Source of the DNA: Chara braunii
Taxonomy: Eukaryota > Streptophyta > Charophyceae > Charales > Characeae
Reading direction: 5' to 3'
Assembly: GCA_003427395.1 (NCBI GenBank)
Contig: BFEA01000057.1
Location: forward strand, 4,296,620 to 4,360,619
Length of the DNA: 64,000 nucleotides
The translations under genes and the position numbers were made by a program. Below the pieces are notes generated by a model. It made no database searches, had not been told where the DNA came from, and saw only the letters and a list, made by a program, of their open reading frames with translations. Positions 20,880 to 31,315 of the stretch are shown here, piece after piece (within the stretch, counting starts at the first letter, position 1; each line of letters starts with the position of its first letter).

Positions 20880-21235
20880 CGAGCGGGCTGTCACTTAGCG
20901 GTCGAGTGAGCAAAATCGACTGAATCTGCCACGGAACGTGGCCACGTTCCGGGCTTGGGTTTTGGGACCTTGTACTTGAGTTATGAGGGACCCTCTGCAC
21001 GGTCGCGACCGTCGGTTTGAGAGAGAGAGAGAGAGGGGGGGGGGGGGGGNNNNNNNNNNNNNNNNNNNNNNNNNNNNNNNNNNNNNNNNNNNNNNNNNNN
21101 NNNNNNNNNGGGGGGGGGGGGGGGGGGGGGGGGGGATCCTACCTGGAGATGACCCCCTGCAGCAAACAGGGAGCCATGTTAGGTAGGGTTTGTTTCCTTT
21201 TTTTTTCTCTCTCTCTTTTTCTTAGATTATGTTCT

Positions 21236-21273
<38 letters not shown>

Positions 21274-21540
21274 GTGTACCCGTTCGTTTCCGAACGAACG
21301 GGAAAGCATGATGAGCTAGACTGTTTCGTCAAACTCACACCGACTCATGAGGAGGCTGAGCCTCGACAACCTGAGCAAAGGCGAATGGACCTGCCACAGG
21401 ATCGCGGCTACGTTCAGGCGTGGGCTTGGGACCTTGTGCTCGAGTTACAAGGGGTTCTCCACACACACTTTAGGTGGGTTCCAGTTCGCGACGAACGGTC
21501 GCGACCAGTGGAGAGAGAGAGAGAGAGAGAGATGGACCTT
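20880..21540 (+). repeat. Diverged direct duplication around a gap
   Basis: GCCACGGAACGTGGCCACGTTC...GGGCTTGG...GGGACCTTGT (about 20928-20980) has a diverged partner in GCCACAGGATCGCGGCTACG...GGGCTTGGGACCTTGTGC (about 21392-21440). Both are followed by CGGTCGCGACC and a GA run. Each starts near a CCCGTTCGT palindrome. The repeat unit is roughly 410-460 bp. Confidence 0.6.
21050..21109. other. Assembly gap, 60 N, flanked by G-runs
   Basis: Poly(G) of ten or more bases flanks both sides after a GA run. Gap size is probably nominal. Apparent frames across it are meaningless. Confidence 0.99.
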
Positions 21541-22109
21541 GGAGCCGCGTGCCGGTATCAGGCGCCTGTTTCGGCCCAGATACGGGCGCACGCAGGGGGG
21601 GGGGGGAAACAACCCCTTTGAGCCTGACTTTAGCTGGACTCCGCGAAATGACAGGGGAGGCAGCTCGTTTTTGAAAAACGAGCTGCCCCTGCACTGACAA
21701 AAGAAGAAAAGAGAGGTAATGGCCACGTACGTGGCCACAAATTCAGACTAGATAGGAAAGTCAAAAGGAAGAAGAAGAAAAAAGAGAAAAGGAAGGAAGG
21801 GGGAGAAGAAAAAGGGGAAACGACCGCGAATTTGGTCGCGGCCGTGGAACAGGTGCAGCCCCTAGAAGTTTCTAAGGGCTGATGGGACAACACCTGTTCA
21901 TTTTTGAACAGGCTTCTGCAAATGGCTGAATTCAGCTATTTGCTACTGCGTTTGGCTTGGAGAGGAAGCCAGGTGCATGCATAGCACTTGGAACCTGGTT
22001 CCCCTAGGGGAATATCAAGGTTCCCAACCCTCGATCGAAGTTCAGATCGAGGGCCAGACTCAGCCCCGTTTTTTGGTTGAGCCTCAAATGGCTGCCAACC
22101 ACTCCAAGC

Positions 22110-22120
22110 CAACTATAAAA
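22110..22120 (+). promoter_or_regulatory. TATA box
   Basis: CTATAAAAGGAGGG is a canonical TATA box. A start site would fall near CATCCTCACTCAG at about 22140-22150. It lies 200 bp upstream of the 54-bp minisatellite, so it may drive a retroelement transcript through it. Confidence 0.5.
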
Positions 22121-22339
22121 GGAGGGCTGGCCAGCAGCATCCTCACTCAGTTGAGGTGCAGCCCACATTCTGATTGAGTGTGGAGTGGAGAGCAGAATTA
22201 TGCTGGTGAAGTGTTGAGAAGAAGAGAGAGAAAGGGAGTGGAGTGAAGGTCTGCAGTGAGAGGGGGAGGAGGAGGCTTCCATAGCCACCGTGCTGCGGGG
22301 TGCCAGCAGGACGTGCTGCTGTTCATGGCAGGTTTTTCG

Positions 22340-22690
22340 GCATGAGGTGCGGGGGAAACTCTGCCCGTTTTGCACGGCGGCGGTAGGTCTTCGACAAGCG
22401 GTGCAGGGGAAACTCTGCCCGTTTTGCACGGCTGTGGCAGGTCTTCGACAAGCGGCGCAGGGGAGACTCTGCCCGTTTTGCACGGCGATAACTTGGATTG
22501 GCAGTGCTACGGGAATGCTGCTGATTTTTTTCAGCACAGTTGTGATTGTTTTGGCAGTGAAGCGGAAGTGCTGCCGAATTCTTGCGGTGGCAACATTGGT
22601 TCTAACGGCAGTGGTGCGGAAGCGCTGCCGGAGATTTGCGGCAGCGGTATTAGTTTTAACGGTAGCGGTGCGGAAGCGCTGCCGGGTTTT
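22340..22690 (+). repeat. 54-bp minisatellite, two diverged blocks
   Basis: Three copies carry GAAACTCTGCCCGTTTTGCA (22355, 22409, 22463; exact 54-bp spacing). A second block repeats AGCGGAAGYGCTGCCG at about 22561, 22615 and 22669, again 54 bp apart. Because 54 is a multiple of three, long frames stay open in several phases on both strands, including 22290-22811 (plus) and 22004-22693 (minus). Codon evidence for either being a real protein is lacking. Confidence 0.85.
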
Positions 22691-23584
22691 CATGGCGGTG
22701 GTATCGACGTTATTTTCTGAGGTTATGCTGGCAGCACGTCGACAACACTATTGTGAGGGAAGATTGTTGCACGTCTTCTGCGTTACGGGGGAGGCAAATT
22801 TTCGTATGTGATCTGGCGGTGGTGTTGCAAGGCAGCCATGGTACCGGTTTTGATGGCGCAACAAGTAGTGGTCCGCGCTATTTTTGTGGTGCGCGGCGGT
22901 TATGATGGATTTCAGTGTGGCCTAGAGGTTGGGCTAGTGCTGGTGCGTGTTTGGGATTGTGTGGCAGTAGTGCATGGACTGGCGGCATGAAGAAAGTGCA
23001 GAGTGGATGCCCGCAGCGAAGTAATTATGGGGCTCGCGGCACCTGCGGGTTTTACCGGGGGCCACCTTTGTTTTTTTTTGCGGCGCGCAGTGCAAGCGGT
23101 TTTGAGTTCTGGACCATCTGGTATGTGGCAATGGTGTGGGACTGCCTGGGACCGTCAGGGATGTTGGGGCGACATCGGATTGGATTATGGGAGCACCCTC
23201 CTGGAGGGTTATCCCACGTAAGTCCTCTTTTTGGGCCGACTCTTGCTCATTTGGACACTTGGTGGAGGACGCGGACTGTCACTCAGGAGAAAGGCCACAA
23301 CTTGTGAAATTGTGAACCGCATATCTTTCTACGACGGTCATTGTCTTTTGATTGAAATATTACTCGGCTTTCTTGAGTGAGTCGAACCTCACTCAAGGTC
23401 AGTTGATTGACTCAGGCATCTCTCCACACCTGTGTGAACCCACACTTTGCTTGACCCTCTTCATTTTGAATGTTTGAAAGAAAAGGCGAAGGAAAGTTTT
23501 GCGAGTTATGCATGTGAATTGAAAGGTCTGACTTGAATATGGGATTGTACTGTTTTCCTTTGAACTTGTTTTTTTACATGTTGT

Positions 23585-23675
23585 GCAGGTAGGTAGAAGG
23601 ATGCTTGCAAAGGGGATGGATTATTCCTGTTGGAGATAAAGAAAAAGATTATCCTTCGTTCTACCTCCTACCTGC
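23585..23675. repeat. Inverted repeat, GCAGGTAGG...CCTACCTGC
   Basis: GCAGGTAGGTAGAAGGAT faces ATCCTTCGTTCTACCTCCTACCTGC across about 45 bases, with a small bulge. The nature is unknown. Confidence 0.6.
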
Positions 23676-24076
23676 TTGTTCGTCAAAAGAACCGTTGTTT
23701 TGAAAAATATTATTCAACGTGTGTCGTAGAATGAATTCAATTGAAATAAAGCAGATAAGGTCAAACGGATTTAGTTTTCTGCCTATGATTGACTTTTTCT
23801 ATCCCGAACGACCTTATCTACCTTAGACTACCTATACCTGCCCAAATGATCCTCGTCGTCTATCTTCTTTAGTTTTTTTATTTGAGTTACCAAAAACTTA
23901 TGAGCAATGAGAGAAAAATAAGACCTATTTATGGCGAACGCAGTCTTTCTATCTAGGAAGCATCTAAGGCGGGGGTTCGTATGCTTTCGGAGTCGGCCCT
24001 GTTATCGACTTGGTGGACCCGACTCGTCGGGGGTGGTACTCTGCCGACTCGGTGGTGACGGCCCAACCTCTGAGAT

Positions 24077-24094
24077 CCGAGCCTTCGGGCTCGG
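24077..24094. repeat. Stable hairpin with UUCG tetraloop
   Basis: CCGAGCC-TTCG-GGCTCGG forms seven perfect pairs closed by C(UUCG)G in RNA, an exceptionally stable loop. No T-run follows, so a simple terminator is not supported. Confidence 0.6.
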
Positions 24095-24374
24095 GTGAGA
24101 GGAAGGAGTATCCACAAGCCCACTTCCTAGAGGGATAGGTGCGTGTCGGAGACAGAAGAAGCTTCAACCCACAAGAAGAAGTTGAAAATGAGGGTGATGA
24201 TTCTCTTTGCGCAGTGATAACCACTGCGGTTTTGTTTTGAATGATCTAATAATGTAGATGAATACTTCATCATTCGTAGAACAGAAAGAGTAATTATTGC
24301 CCAGGAGGACAAAGCGACCAATAAAATTGTTATTCACTACATAATACTCTTCCTCCAAGCAAGTTGCATATGGA

Positions 24375-25010
24375 ATGAAATTGACTTGCAGAAGTCATTC
24401 CTGGCAGGGTTTGATAGGTGTCGACAGACCCTGCCATAAGTCAAAGGTTAGGATGACTGTTAATATCAAGCCTTCACCTCGGTAGTGGCGGAATAATAGT
24501 ATCTTCAGTCCTATAGGCCAGGAAGAATGACCTTGGGAGATTATCTTATCAAGTCAAAATCCAACCTTGTGTGATTGGGTATAAAGTTTCTTGATTTTAT
24601 TTATTTTTTATGTGATCAGAGGGTTATAAAGGGACCATGATTATACAGTGGGTTTCACGTTTGGTTGCCTCGGCCAGGAACCAGATCATTTATTGATCTG
24701 CATAATAACAGTGAAATTGACTTGCAGAAGTCATTCCTGGCAGGGTTTGATAAGTGTCGACAGACCCTACCATAAGTCAAAGGTTAGGATGACCGGTAAT
24801 ATCAAGCCTCCGCCTCGGTAGCGGCGAAATAATAGTATCTTCAGTGCTATAGGCCAGGAAGAATAACCTTGGCAGATCATCTCATCAAGTCAAAATCCAA
24901 TCTTGTGTGATTGGGTATAAAGTTTTTTTATTTTATTTATTTATTATGTGATCAAAGGGTTACAAAAGGACCAGGATTATACTGTGGGTCTCACGTTTGG
25001 TTGAGACCGT
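24375..25010 (+). repeat. Tandem repeat, 337-bp period, two copies
   Basis: TGAAATTGACTTGCAGAAGT begins copies at 24375 and 24712. They stay collinear through TAGGCCAGGAAGAATRACCT and GTGATTGGGTATAAAGTTT to GTTTCACGTTTGGTTG, at roughly 90 percent identity by eye. They lie just upstream of an LTR end at 25284 and may be LTR internal repeats. TATAAAG within the unit could be promoter-related. Confidence 0.85.
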
Positions 25011-25124
25011 CCTTGTCGACCGATGTTCGTTCGTACCTAGGAGATCAGCGCCCTAGGGGACGGATAACGTTCGGGTCCACTTGGCGTTAACCAAGCGTAC
25101 CTATACTCCAGCGAGCAAGCAAAC

Positions 25125-25300
25125 GCCCTCGGCTGACCTACCTTTGCAATTGCATGTAAAAGCTTTCGCACGTGGGTCGGTAACTTGGTAGGGATACGCC
25201 CCTGAGAGTGGTGACAGCCCCTTAGGGAAGAAAAGTTTTGCCCCGCGAGAACCTATCCTGTCGTAGGGGACCGTGGGATGTACAGGTGGCGCACTTGGCT
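25125..25300 (+). repeat. LTR 3' part, LTR end and primer site of element D
   Basis: This matches the repeat at 18770-18930. It ends GGGATGTACA at 25284, followed by GG and TGGCGCACTTGGCT (25287-25300), the same layout as the other primer-site junctions here. It is therefore the probable inner edge of the 5' LTR of the Ty3-type element whose genes follow from 25484. The matching 3' LTR was not found after 43592. Confidence 0.5.
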
Positions 25301-25483
25301 AGAGCGGCGAAGGGGCAATGCAACCGCGTCCGTCTCGGCGGTTTGCGGGATTATTTATGCATCGTCCTAAGTTGTCTCTGGTTTTGTTTTGTTTTAACTC
25401 CTGCGTGACATAGCCGGGAGGGCCCTCGCTCACGCGGAGGCCGATGCGCTCGACAGCGTGAGCGTACCCCGAGCCCAAGGAAG

Positions 25484-26620
25484 ATGGCTTATTATTCATA
25501 TAAGTATGAGAGATGTTATGGCGCGTCTCCGCCACGCTTCGAACCGCCTAGCCGCCCTCTCCTCGGTCTTTATCCACCACCTACCTCTTCGGCTCAAGAG
25601 CAGCAGTTGACTATCCTTCCTCAACCCCGCCAACAAGGATCTCGACCGATGCCACACGTTCCTGACCCTCCTGTGGTCTCTCAATCTACATCGTCCGATA
25701 GGAGATTGTGTATCTCACTTGTGATGTTTTTGTTATGTCAGATAGAAATTTGCGGGTCGGTATCTTATTGTTATATAAGAAGATTATATGAGGTGCTAAT
25801 TGGAAGCTCATGATAATATGGCAAGTGGGGCGAGTTGCGCCTTAAGATCGATAAAGATGTCAATATTATTAATATGTAGACAATGGATGTTGGGTTGTTA
25901 TTGTGTAACAAATAGGTGGAGTATATCGACAAAGATAGGATGGCTTCCGCTCGACGCCAGCTCATGATCAAGAAGCCCAGAAAAATGAGGAGTGGTCTAA
26001 TGATGAATATAGCAACCCGTCGAGCGGTGAATGAGGAAACAGGATATTGTTGGGGGAAGCCTATGAGGGACTATGCCCTCATCTGGATTGACTCTGGATG
26101 GGTTAGAGACGAAAGTTGTGCAATAGAAAGAGTTACATTGTATATTTCGTCAGAGTATTTACGAGCTATCATAATAAACTTAGCATTAGGTATAAATCGA
26201 TCCCTTTCAAGACTAATGTGGCTTGCGAAATCCGCGCTGGATACTTGGAGTCAGCGCTCGCATCAAAATAGGTTTGAACGAGTTGTGGGAACGGTAGAAG
26301 TTAAAGAAGCTCATGACTTCTTTCCTCCAACTACGTACCTAAGAGGAACCCTTCCGAAGTTCATTGTGGATGAAGTCTTTGGAGGAAGGACACAAGTGAA
26401 GAAGGCTGCAGGAGCTGCTTTGGCGGTACCTAAAGAAGAATATTACGAGTATACCTCATTATTAGTATATTGCTTATATCTAGAAGTAGGACAACTAATT
26501 GAAGGAAAAAACTTTCTAAGCATATTTTTAATAGTCGACTCATATACTCGCAATCACTGTTTAGAAAATAGGTTTAACTATTGGGATGACTTAAGACAGA
26601 ATGTCCTCTATCAATTCTAA
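25484..26620 (+). CDS. Unknown protein upstream of gag; module copy 1
   Basis: Two open segments. 25484-25813 starts MAYYSYKYERCYG and is proline/glutamine-rich. 25916-26620 (same frame, no ATG at its start) encodes about 230 residues with recognisable landmarks WGKPMRDYALIW, VTLYISSEYLR, YCLYLEVGQLIEGKNFLSI and LENRFNYWDD. A GT...AG intron between them is possible but I cannot fix its ends. The second segment is homologous to the sequence at 26751-27506, so the module is duplicated. I do not recognise a family. Its position between an LTR end and gag suggests an extra ORF of element D. A host gene or a captured viral fragment are alternatives. Confidence 0.5.
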
Positions 26621-26750
26621 TAACGAGCATGATACTCCTGACCTATGAGACTTGGAAGTAAGAAAAGAGGAAATAATAGGATCTGAGGTAGAAGAAAAGG
26701 AGGTGTGATAAAGAGTGAATCGGATATTTGACTAAGGGTAAGGGTGTCAG

Positions 26751-27506
26751 ATGACTCTTGGTATGTGGTTCGCGGATGAAAACTTCCTTATTGAACTTCC
26801 TGAGCAAGGAGATGGAGGAATTAAAATGACATTGCCTCGACAAGGAATGGAGGAAGGGGAAAAGATAGATGTATGGTGTGGGATATTGATAGGGCCAGAA
26901 ACATTTCTTTTGGTAAAAAAATGATGGACTACAGGCGAAAGGAATGCGATAGTAAAAGTGACCTTGTACCTTTCGTCCCTCCTTTGGAAAACACATGTCA
27001 TTGACCTTGTCATAGGAGAGAGTCGTCTCATTTCCAAGTACGTTCTGGTCCTTGAGGCATTTTCCCGAAAGATGTATTGGGGAAAAGAAGGAGTGGTCAT
27101 ACAATCAATTAAAGCCAGGTGGACGACTGAATTCGCCTATCCAACGACGAACGTTAAGGTCACTCTTCCAGACAAGGCCTTTTAGGGAATAAAAAGCGTG
27201 GAGCGAGCGGTGATTGCGGCATAATCAATACCTTATATGAGTTTCGAATTTGAGATAATCGATGTCATTTACTATTTGTACTTAGAGATGGGGCCGAAGT
27301 TGGCTGGAAAGGACTTTTATAACATCTTGTCTATAGTGAATACGTACCTAAGCGTCCATCACCTAGAAGACCGTATGGTCTATTGGCGTAAGCTCTGTAG
27401 AGAGATATGCGTCGAGATCTTCCTGGATGATATTCCCTTCTTGTTTGGTATGGTTAGGAACTTTTGGTACGAAGATTGGGTAGATCTGGACGATTTGGGC
27501 TACTAA
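26751..27506 (+). pseudogene. Unknown module copy 2, three in-frame stops
   Basis: One frame from ATG 26751 to 27506 is interrupted by stops near 26921, at 27183 and near 27222, yet stays alignable to copy 1 throughout. CGILIGPETFLL aligns with CWGKPMRDYALI, VTLYLSSLLW with VTLYISSEYL, YYLYLEMGPKLAGKDFYNI with YCLYLEVGQLIEGKNFLSI, and LEDRMVYWRK with LENRFNYWDD. Identity is low (roughly 30 percent by eye), so the duplication is old. No enzyme motif is visible. Like copy 1 it is mixed alpha/beta in character and lacks low complexity. Confidence 0.6.
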
Positions 27507-27681
27507 GACATAATCAAATCAAACAGGAAGGGATGTCTTTTCCACGAGACTCAATTGTCAGGGCTTAGTAATGAGTAAGGTAAGAGTTGCTAGAAGCAAG
27601 GAGGTCTTGTCATAACATAAGATCAATCCGGTGGTTTGTGTGTCTTGACAGATTCAACGGCCTGATTGAAGAAAGGAGAAA

Positions 27682-28990
27682 ATGAGTGACTTTGGCGATG
27701 ATGCTGTTAATGGGGGACCACCGCCGATCACCGTGGCTGAAATTGTGAACTTACTAGAGAAAAGAGCGGTAAAAAAGTCCCGATTGCCGAAGATAAAAAT
27801 CTCTCCTTTTAAAGGCGAAAGGGTGTGCCACTGGCGGAAACTCCTCGAACAGATATTGAACCAATTGATCTCTGCAGAGAAGTTTGCCCAACTATACGAG
27901 TATGTATGGCGGGAGTTTAGACCAGATGTGGAAGAAGTTGCAAGGGAAGCCAATGAAAATTGGAGTGAGTTTAAAAAGGGGATGCAAAGGAAGTTCAAAT
28001 TGGAAAACGGTCTGCTCTCGGTCGAGCACTTGTATAACATGAACCGAGACGATTTCACCACGATAGGGGCGTTTGCTAATGCTTTTGAGAGAACGGCAGA
28101 GAGAGTCTCATGATTGTCAGAAGAAATACAGTGTGTTATTTTCCTAGAAACGTTTTCTGGGTACGAGGCCATGGAGTTGACTCGGGAAGGAGCCGTAGGT
28201 AGGAAAACGACTTGGGAACTATTAAGAGAAATATCACAGCTGAGAACCTCGACCAAGTATTCCGACACAAAGTTAAAGTGGAACCGAGGAAAAGAAAGGC
28301 AGTAGGAATGATTCAAGGGACTGACAATGCATTAGGAGGAGTTCTGAGTAACATGGTGAATGAGATGAAAAAATTAAAGGAAAATGTGTTGCCAAAAAAG
28401 ATACTGACAGTTAAGCAACCGTTGGGAAAAAGGAAGCAGAAAGAAAAAGAGGAAGAAGGCAAAGATGAAGAAGAAGAGGAGTCCGAAGTGGCGGCCAAAT
28501 TGACAAGTGTCATAGGAAGGCGATGAATTTAGCCCTAGGAGGGCAAGGTACAGGGTGGAAGAGGAAAAAGTGCGGGGAGAAACCAAGGTAAAAGAGAACA
28601 AGTAATAGCGGTCAAGGCGCAACTCAGATGGGTGTCAACCAAATGGGTGAAGAATATCAGCAAGGATAAAGCAAGGGTTATGATCAGAATTACGGCAAAG
28701 GGTATGGTAGAGGAAACATACAATGAAACGGACAAGGGTATGGAAGGGGATGGGTAGACTATAGCGAGTGTACCTGTATGCATTGTAGGGTTAAAGGACA
28801 CACCGTGAAGAGGTGTCACGCAAGGAAACTCGATGAACTTGATGGACTCATCACCTCCAGTATAGACATAAATGTGTTTGACAAACGAGGCAATATGATC
28901 GATCCAAACATTCCGGGCGGCACAAGGAAAGAAGCCCTTCGAGTAGCTGGACTGGGTCCTAGCGCTCCGGCGATGTTCCGAATTTTGTAA
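27682..28990 (+). pseudogene. Element D gag with zinc knuckle
   Basis: Gag forms the retrotransposon particle and binds its RNA. The first 144 codons (27682-28113) look like a capsid domain: KISPFKGERVCHWRKLLEQI followed by WSEFKKGMQRKF and AFANAFERTAERVS. A TGA at 28111 follows, then the same frame to about 28300, then a frameshift into a lysine/glutamate-rich linker (28212-28526). A Gly/Tyr/Gln-rich stretch leads to a zinc knuckle, CMHCRVKGHTVKRC (CX2CX4HX4C), near 28775. Several stops and frameshifts disable it. Confidence 0.75.
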
Positions 28991-29008
28991 GAGAAGAAAG
29001 ACCTCATT

Positions 29009-29842
29009 GTGCATGTGGAGCACATAACGAAATTAGAAGAGAAAATGAGCAAGATGAAGGTTAAAGAAAGTGAGAAAAACATCCCTCTCATTGAGGAAGA
29101 AGTAGAGGAGGAAGATGCCAACACTAATGTCAAAGAAATATTCGACAAAATGGAAGATTTAGTGGATAAGATGCAAAGGTTATACTTAAGACTTCGCGGG
29201 ACATGTGAAGAGGTTGAAGGAATAGGAATCAGGACTCCAAGAGTATTTACCATGGGATGCGAAGAGCCGAGTGAGGGACCAAGTGAGCCTAACCCGATAA
29301 GTTTGAGGGCCAACATGGCTCCAAAAACCGGCATGGACAAGAGGAACGTGAGGGGCTCAATTCCGTATGCTATACGAAAACAAAGGGGCAATAACCCTTT
29401 GAAAGACCAAACTCAAACTTCCCATCCAGCCGAGGGAGAGTCACTGATCACGGTTGAAGGGGATGAGGACGAAGACGATAAGATTAAGGAAGAAAAAGAT
29501 AAGCAAGCAGAGATAAGGGCTAAGAAAAACAAGCAAGGAACCAAGGAAGGAAAGGCGAAAAAGGATGAAACAACGACCAAGAAACGAAGGTACCAGACGT
29601 CAATTGAAGAAGGGGTCGACCTGGAAGGACTAGTGATAAGTTGTTGGAAGGCCACAACGAGTTATTTAATTTAAGAGAGATCCTTGCATCAGCCCCAAGG
29701 CTGAGGGAAATGGTGAAAACTAGGTTGTCGCGCAAAAGAGTTGCCACATTCAGAATAGGGGACTTAATTCCGAAAGAAGTCAACTAGAGTATTGTGGAAA
29801 GCAAAATGGACTGGAAATTCGTGGGGACGGGGTCCATAGATA
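29009..29842 (+). pseudogene. Element D gag-pol linker, charged coiled-coil
   Basis: 221 codons open from 29009 are rich in Glu and Lys with heptad-like spacing (HITKLEEKMSKMKVKE, IFDKMEDLVDKMQRLYLRL), followed by a basic tail (RAKKNKQGTKEGKAKK). Past the stop, sequence continues toward the protease (LREMVKTRLSRKRV, FRIGDLIPKEVN) in another frame. The frame is cut at 29846 by element C and resumes at 39549. Confidence 0.6.
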
Positions 29843-29846
29843 TTAT

Positions 29847-31160
29847 TGTTACGATCCTGGCCAAATTCGAAGTATACATTCATCTGAAACTTCAATGCCA
29901 TCCAATTGCAAAAATAAATGAATGAACTTGAGAGGAAAGAGAGGGAAAGAAGAAGAAGAAGAAGTGGGAAAGAAGAAGATGATGATGTACTCCAGCATAG
30001 ACCAATGTCAAGGTTCTTCTTCTTCGCCAACGAATCCCTTCCTCCTTATATCCTCCCTCTTATTCAAACAAGAAATAACAATAATAATGTTGAATGACTA
30101 AACCCGAATCAATGTCTGAATCCCACTTCTACTGCAGGCACAACATGAGGTCCACCATAGCCATGGCCACCCTTCCTCTTCCTCGACATTCAGGCCGAGG
30201 CTATGGTGGACTATTGAGGCTTTATCGAAATGACAACCCAAAGCAGCTATGCCGCTGCCCACTCAGCCACCATGCCTGACTCTGTTCCGAGCTTCCTTGA
30301 TGCGACACTACCTCAACGGGGGCCTTCCTGATGCAGCGCCTAGCAAGGAGATGAAGATGGTGTCTACCATAGCCAGATAAGTGACTCGCCACTCTCCTCC
30401 TTGGTCCCCTTCTCCCTCCTCCTCCTACCGGTAGAGCTCCACCATAGCCAAGGTGGAAGCTCCCGACTTCTTCCTCCCAGCAGCGCTGTAGTACCCAGCG
30501 CCACTCCAGCCAGCGCTCCAGCAGCGTGTCGCCAAACTTGCACACTAAAGAATGAGACTGGGCTCTCCGTCCGGCCTCTTGATATAGCGGCCTACTTGCC
30601 TCCTGGGCGATGACTTCCAGGCCGCTCGGCGTCCCCAAGCAACCGGTACTTCTTCCGTTTCGGAGGAAAACATCATTGCAGACCCTGATATTACCCGTAC
30701 AGGCCCTAGACTCAGACTGGTGGGATTGGTACCGACCTAGACCTACCCTACCGCTACTTGGACTCTAAAAATGCCAATTTTGTCTTCTTCTGCTCGGCCT
30801 TTAGTACCCCCTTCGTGCCAACTGCAGTGGGGTGCGGTATTGGCCTACCTGCCCACTTGAGTGTTTTTCCGCTACTCCAAGGGGCCGTGGGGCCGCTAGC
30901 TTCGCCACTTGAGTGTTTCCCCTACTGCAACCCTCAATGCCACGGCCACAGGTAAGTACCGGCCCTACGGGCTTGCCAAACGAGCAAGTACCCTTCTGGG
31001 TTTCACACCCACGCAGGTAGATAAGCACTCAGATAGGCACGCACGCACACAAACTTAAAAAACACAGCAGAATGTGGGAATCTCAACAAGACATCCATTC
31101 CATCAGTAGAACTTCAGAAATCAGCAGTGTTCTCAGTCTATGCTATGAGGGGTCATTACA
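29847..31160 (-). repeat. Element C 3' LTR
   Basis: 1,314 bp, the left copy. It contains a perfect 13-bp inverted repeat, GTCCACCATAGCC (30150-30162) and GGCTATGGTGGAC (30199-30211), which is mutated in the other LTR. The two LTRs are clearly alike but differ by many substitutions and by indels totalling about 60 bp, so the insertion is not recent. Confidence 0.92.
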
Positions 31161-31175
31161 CTACCCCCCCCTCAA
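31161..31175 (-). other. Element C polypurine tract
   Basis: On the minus strand GAGGGGGGGGTAG directly precedes the 3' LTR start TGTAATG. It is the RNase H-resistant primer for plus-strand synthesis. Confidence 0.75.
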
Positions 31176-31315
31176 GAGCGAGGTCCCTTCGAGCGAGTAA
31201 CTCAATCAGAGTCCTTGCATAATGCATCGTAGGCGTAGATATCAAAAAGAGATCGGGTGTGTTCCGTGGGAGTTCGGGTAGCAGTGAATTTTGGTTGCTG
31301 GTCAGAGTTTATTAA

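Noticed and set aside
22004-22693. 229-codon minus-strand frame with repeated CRRP-type peptide
   Set aside because: Open because of the 54-bp repeat period and GC composition. Plus-strand frames are equally open and no family is recognisable.
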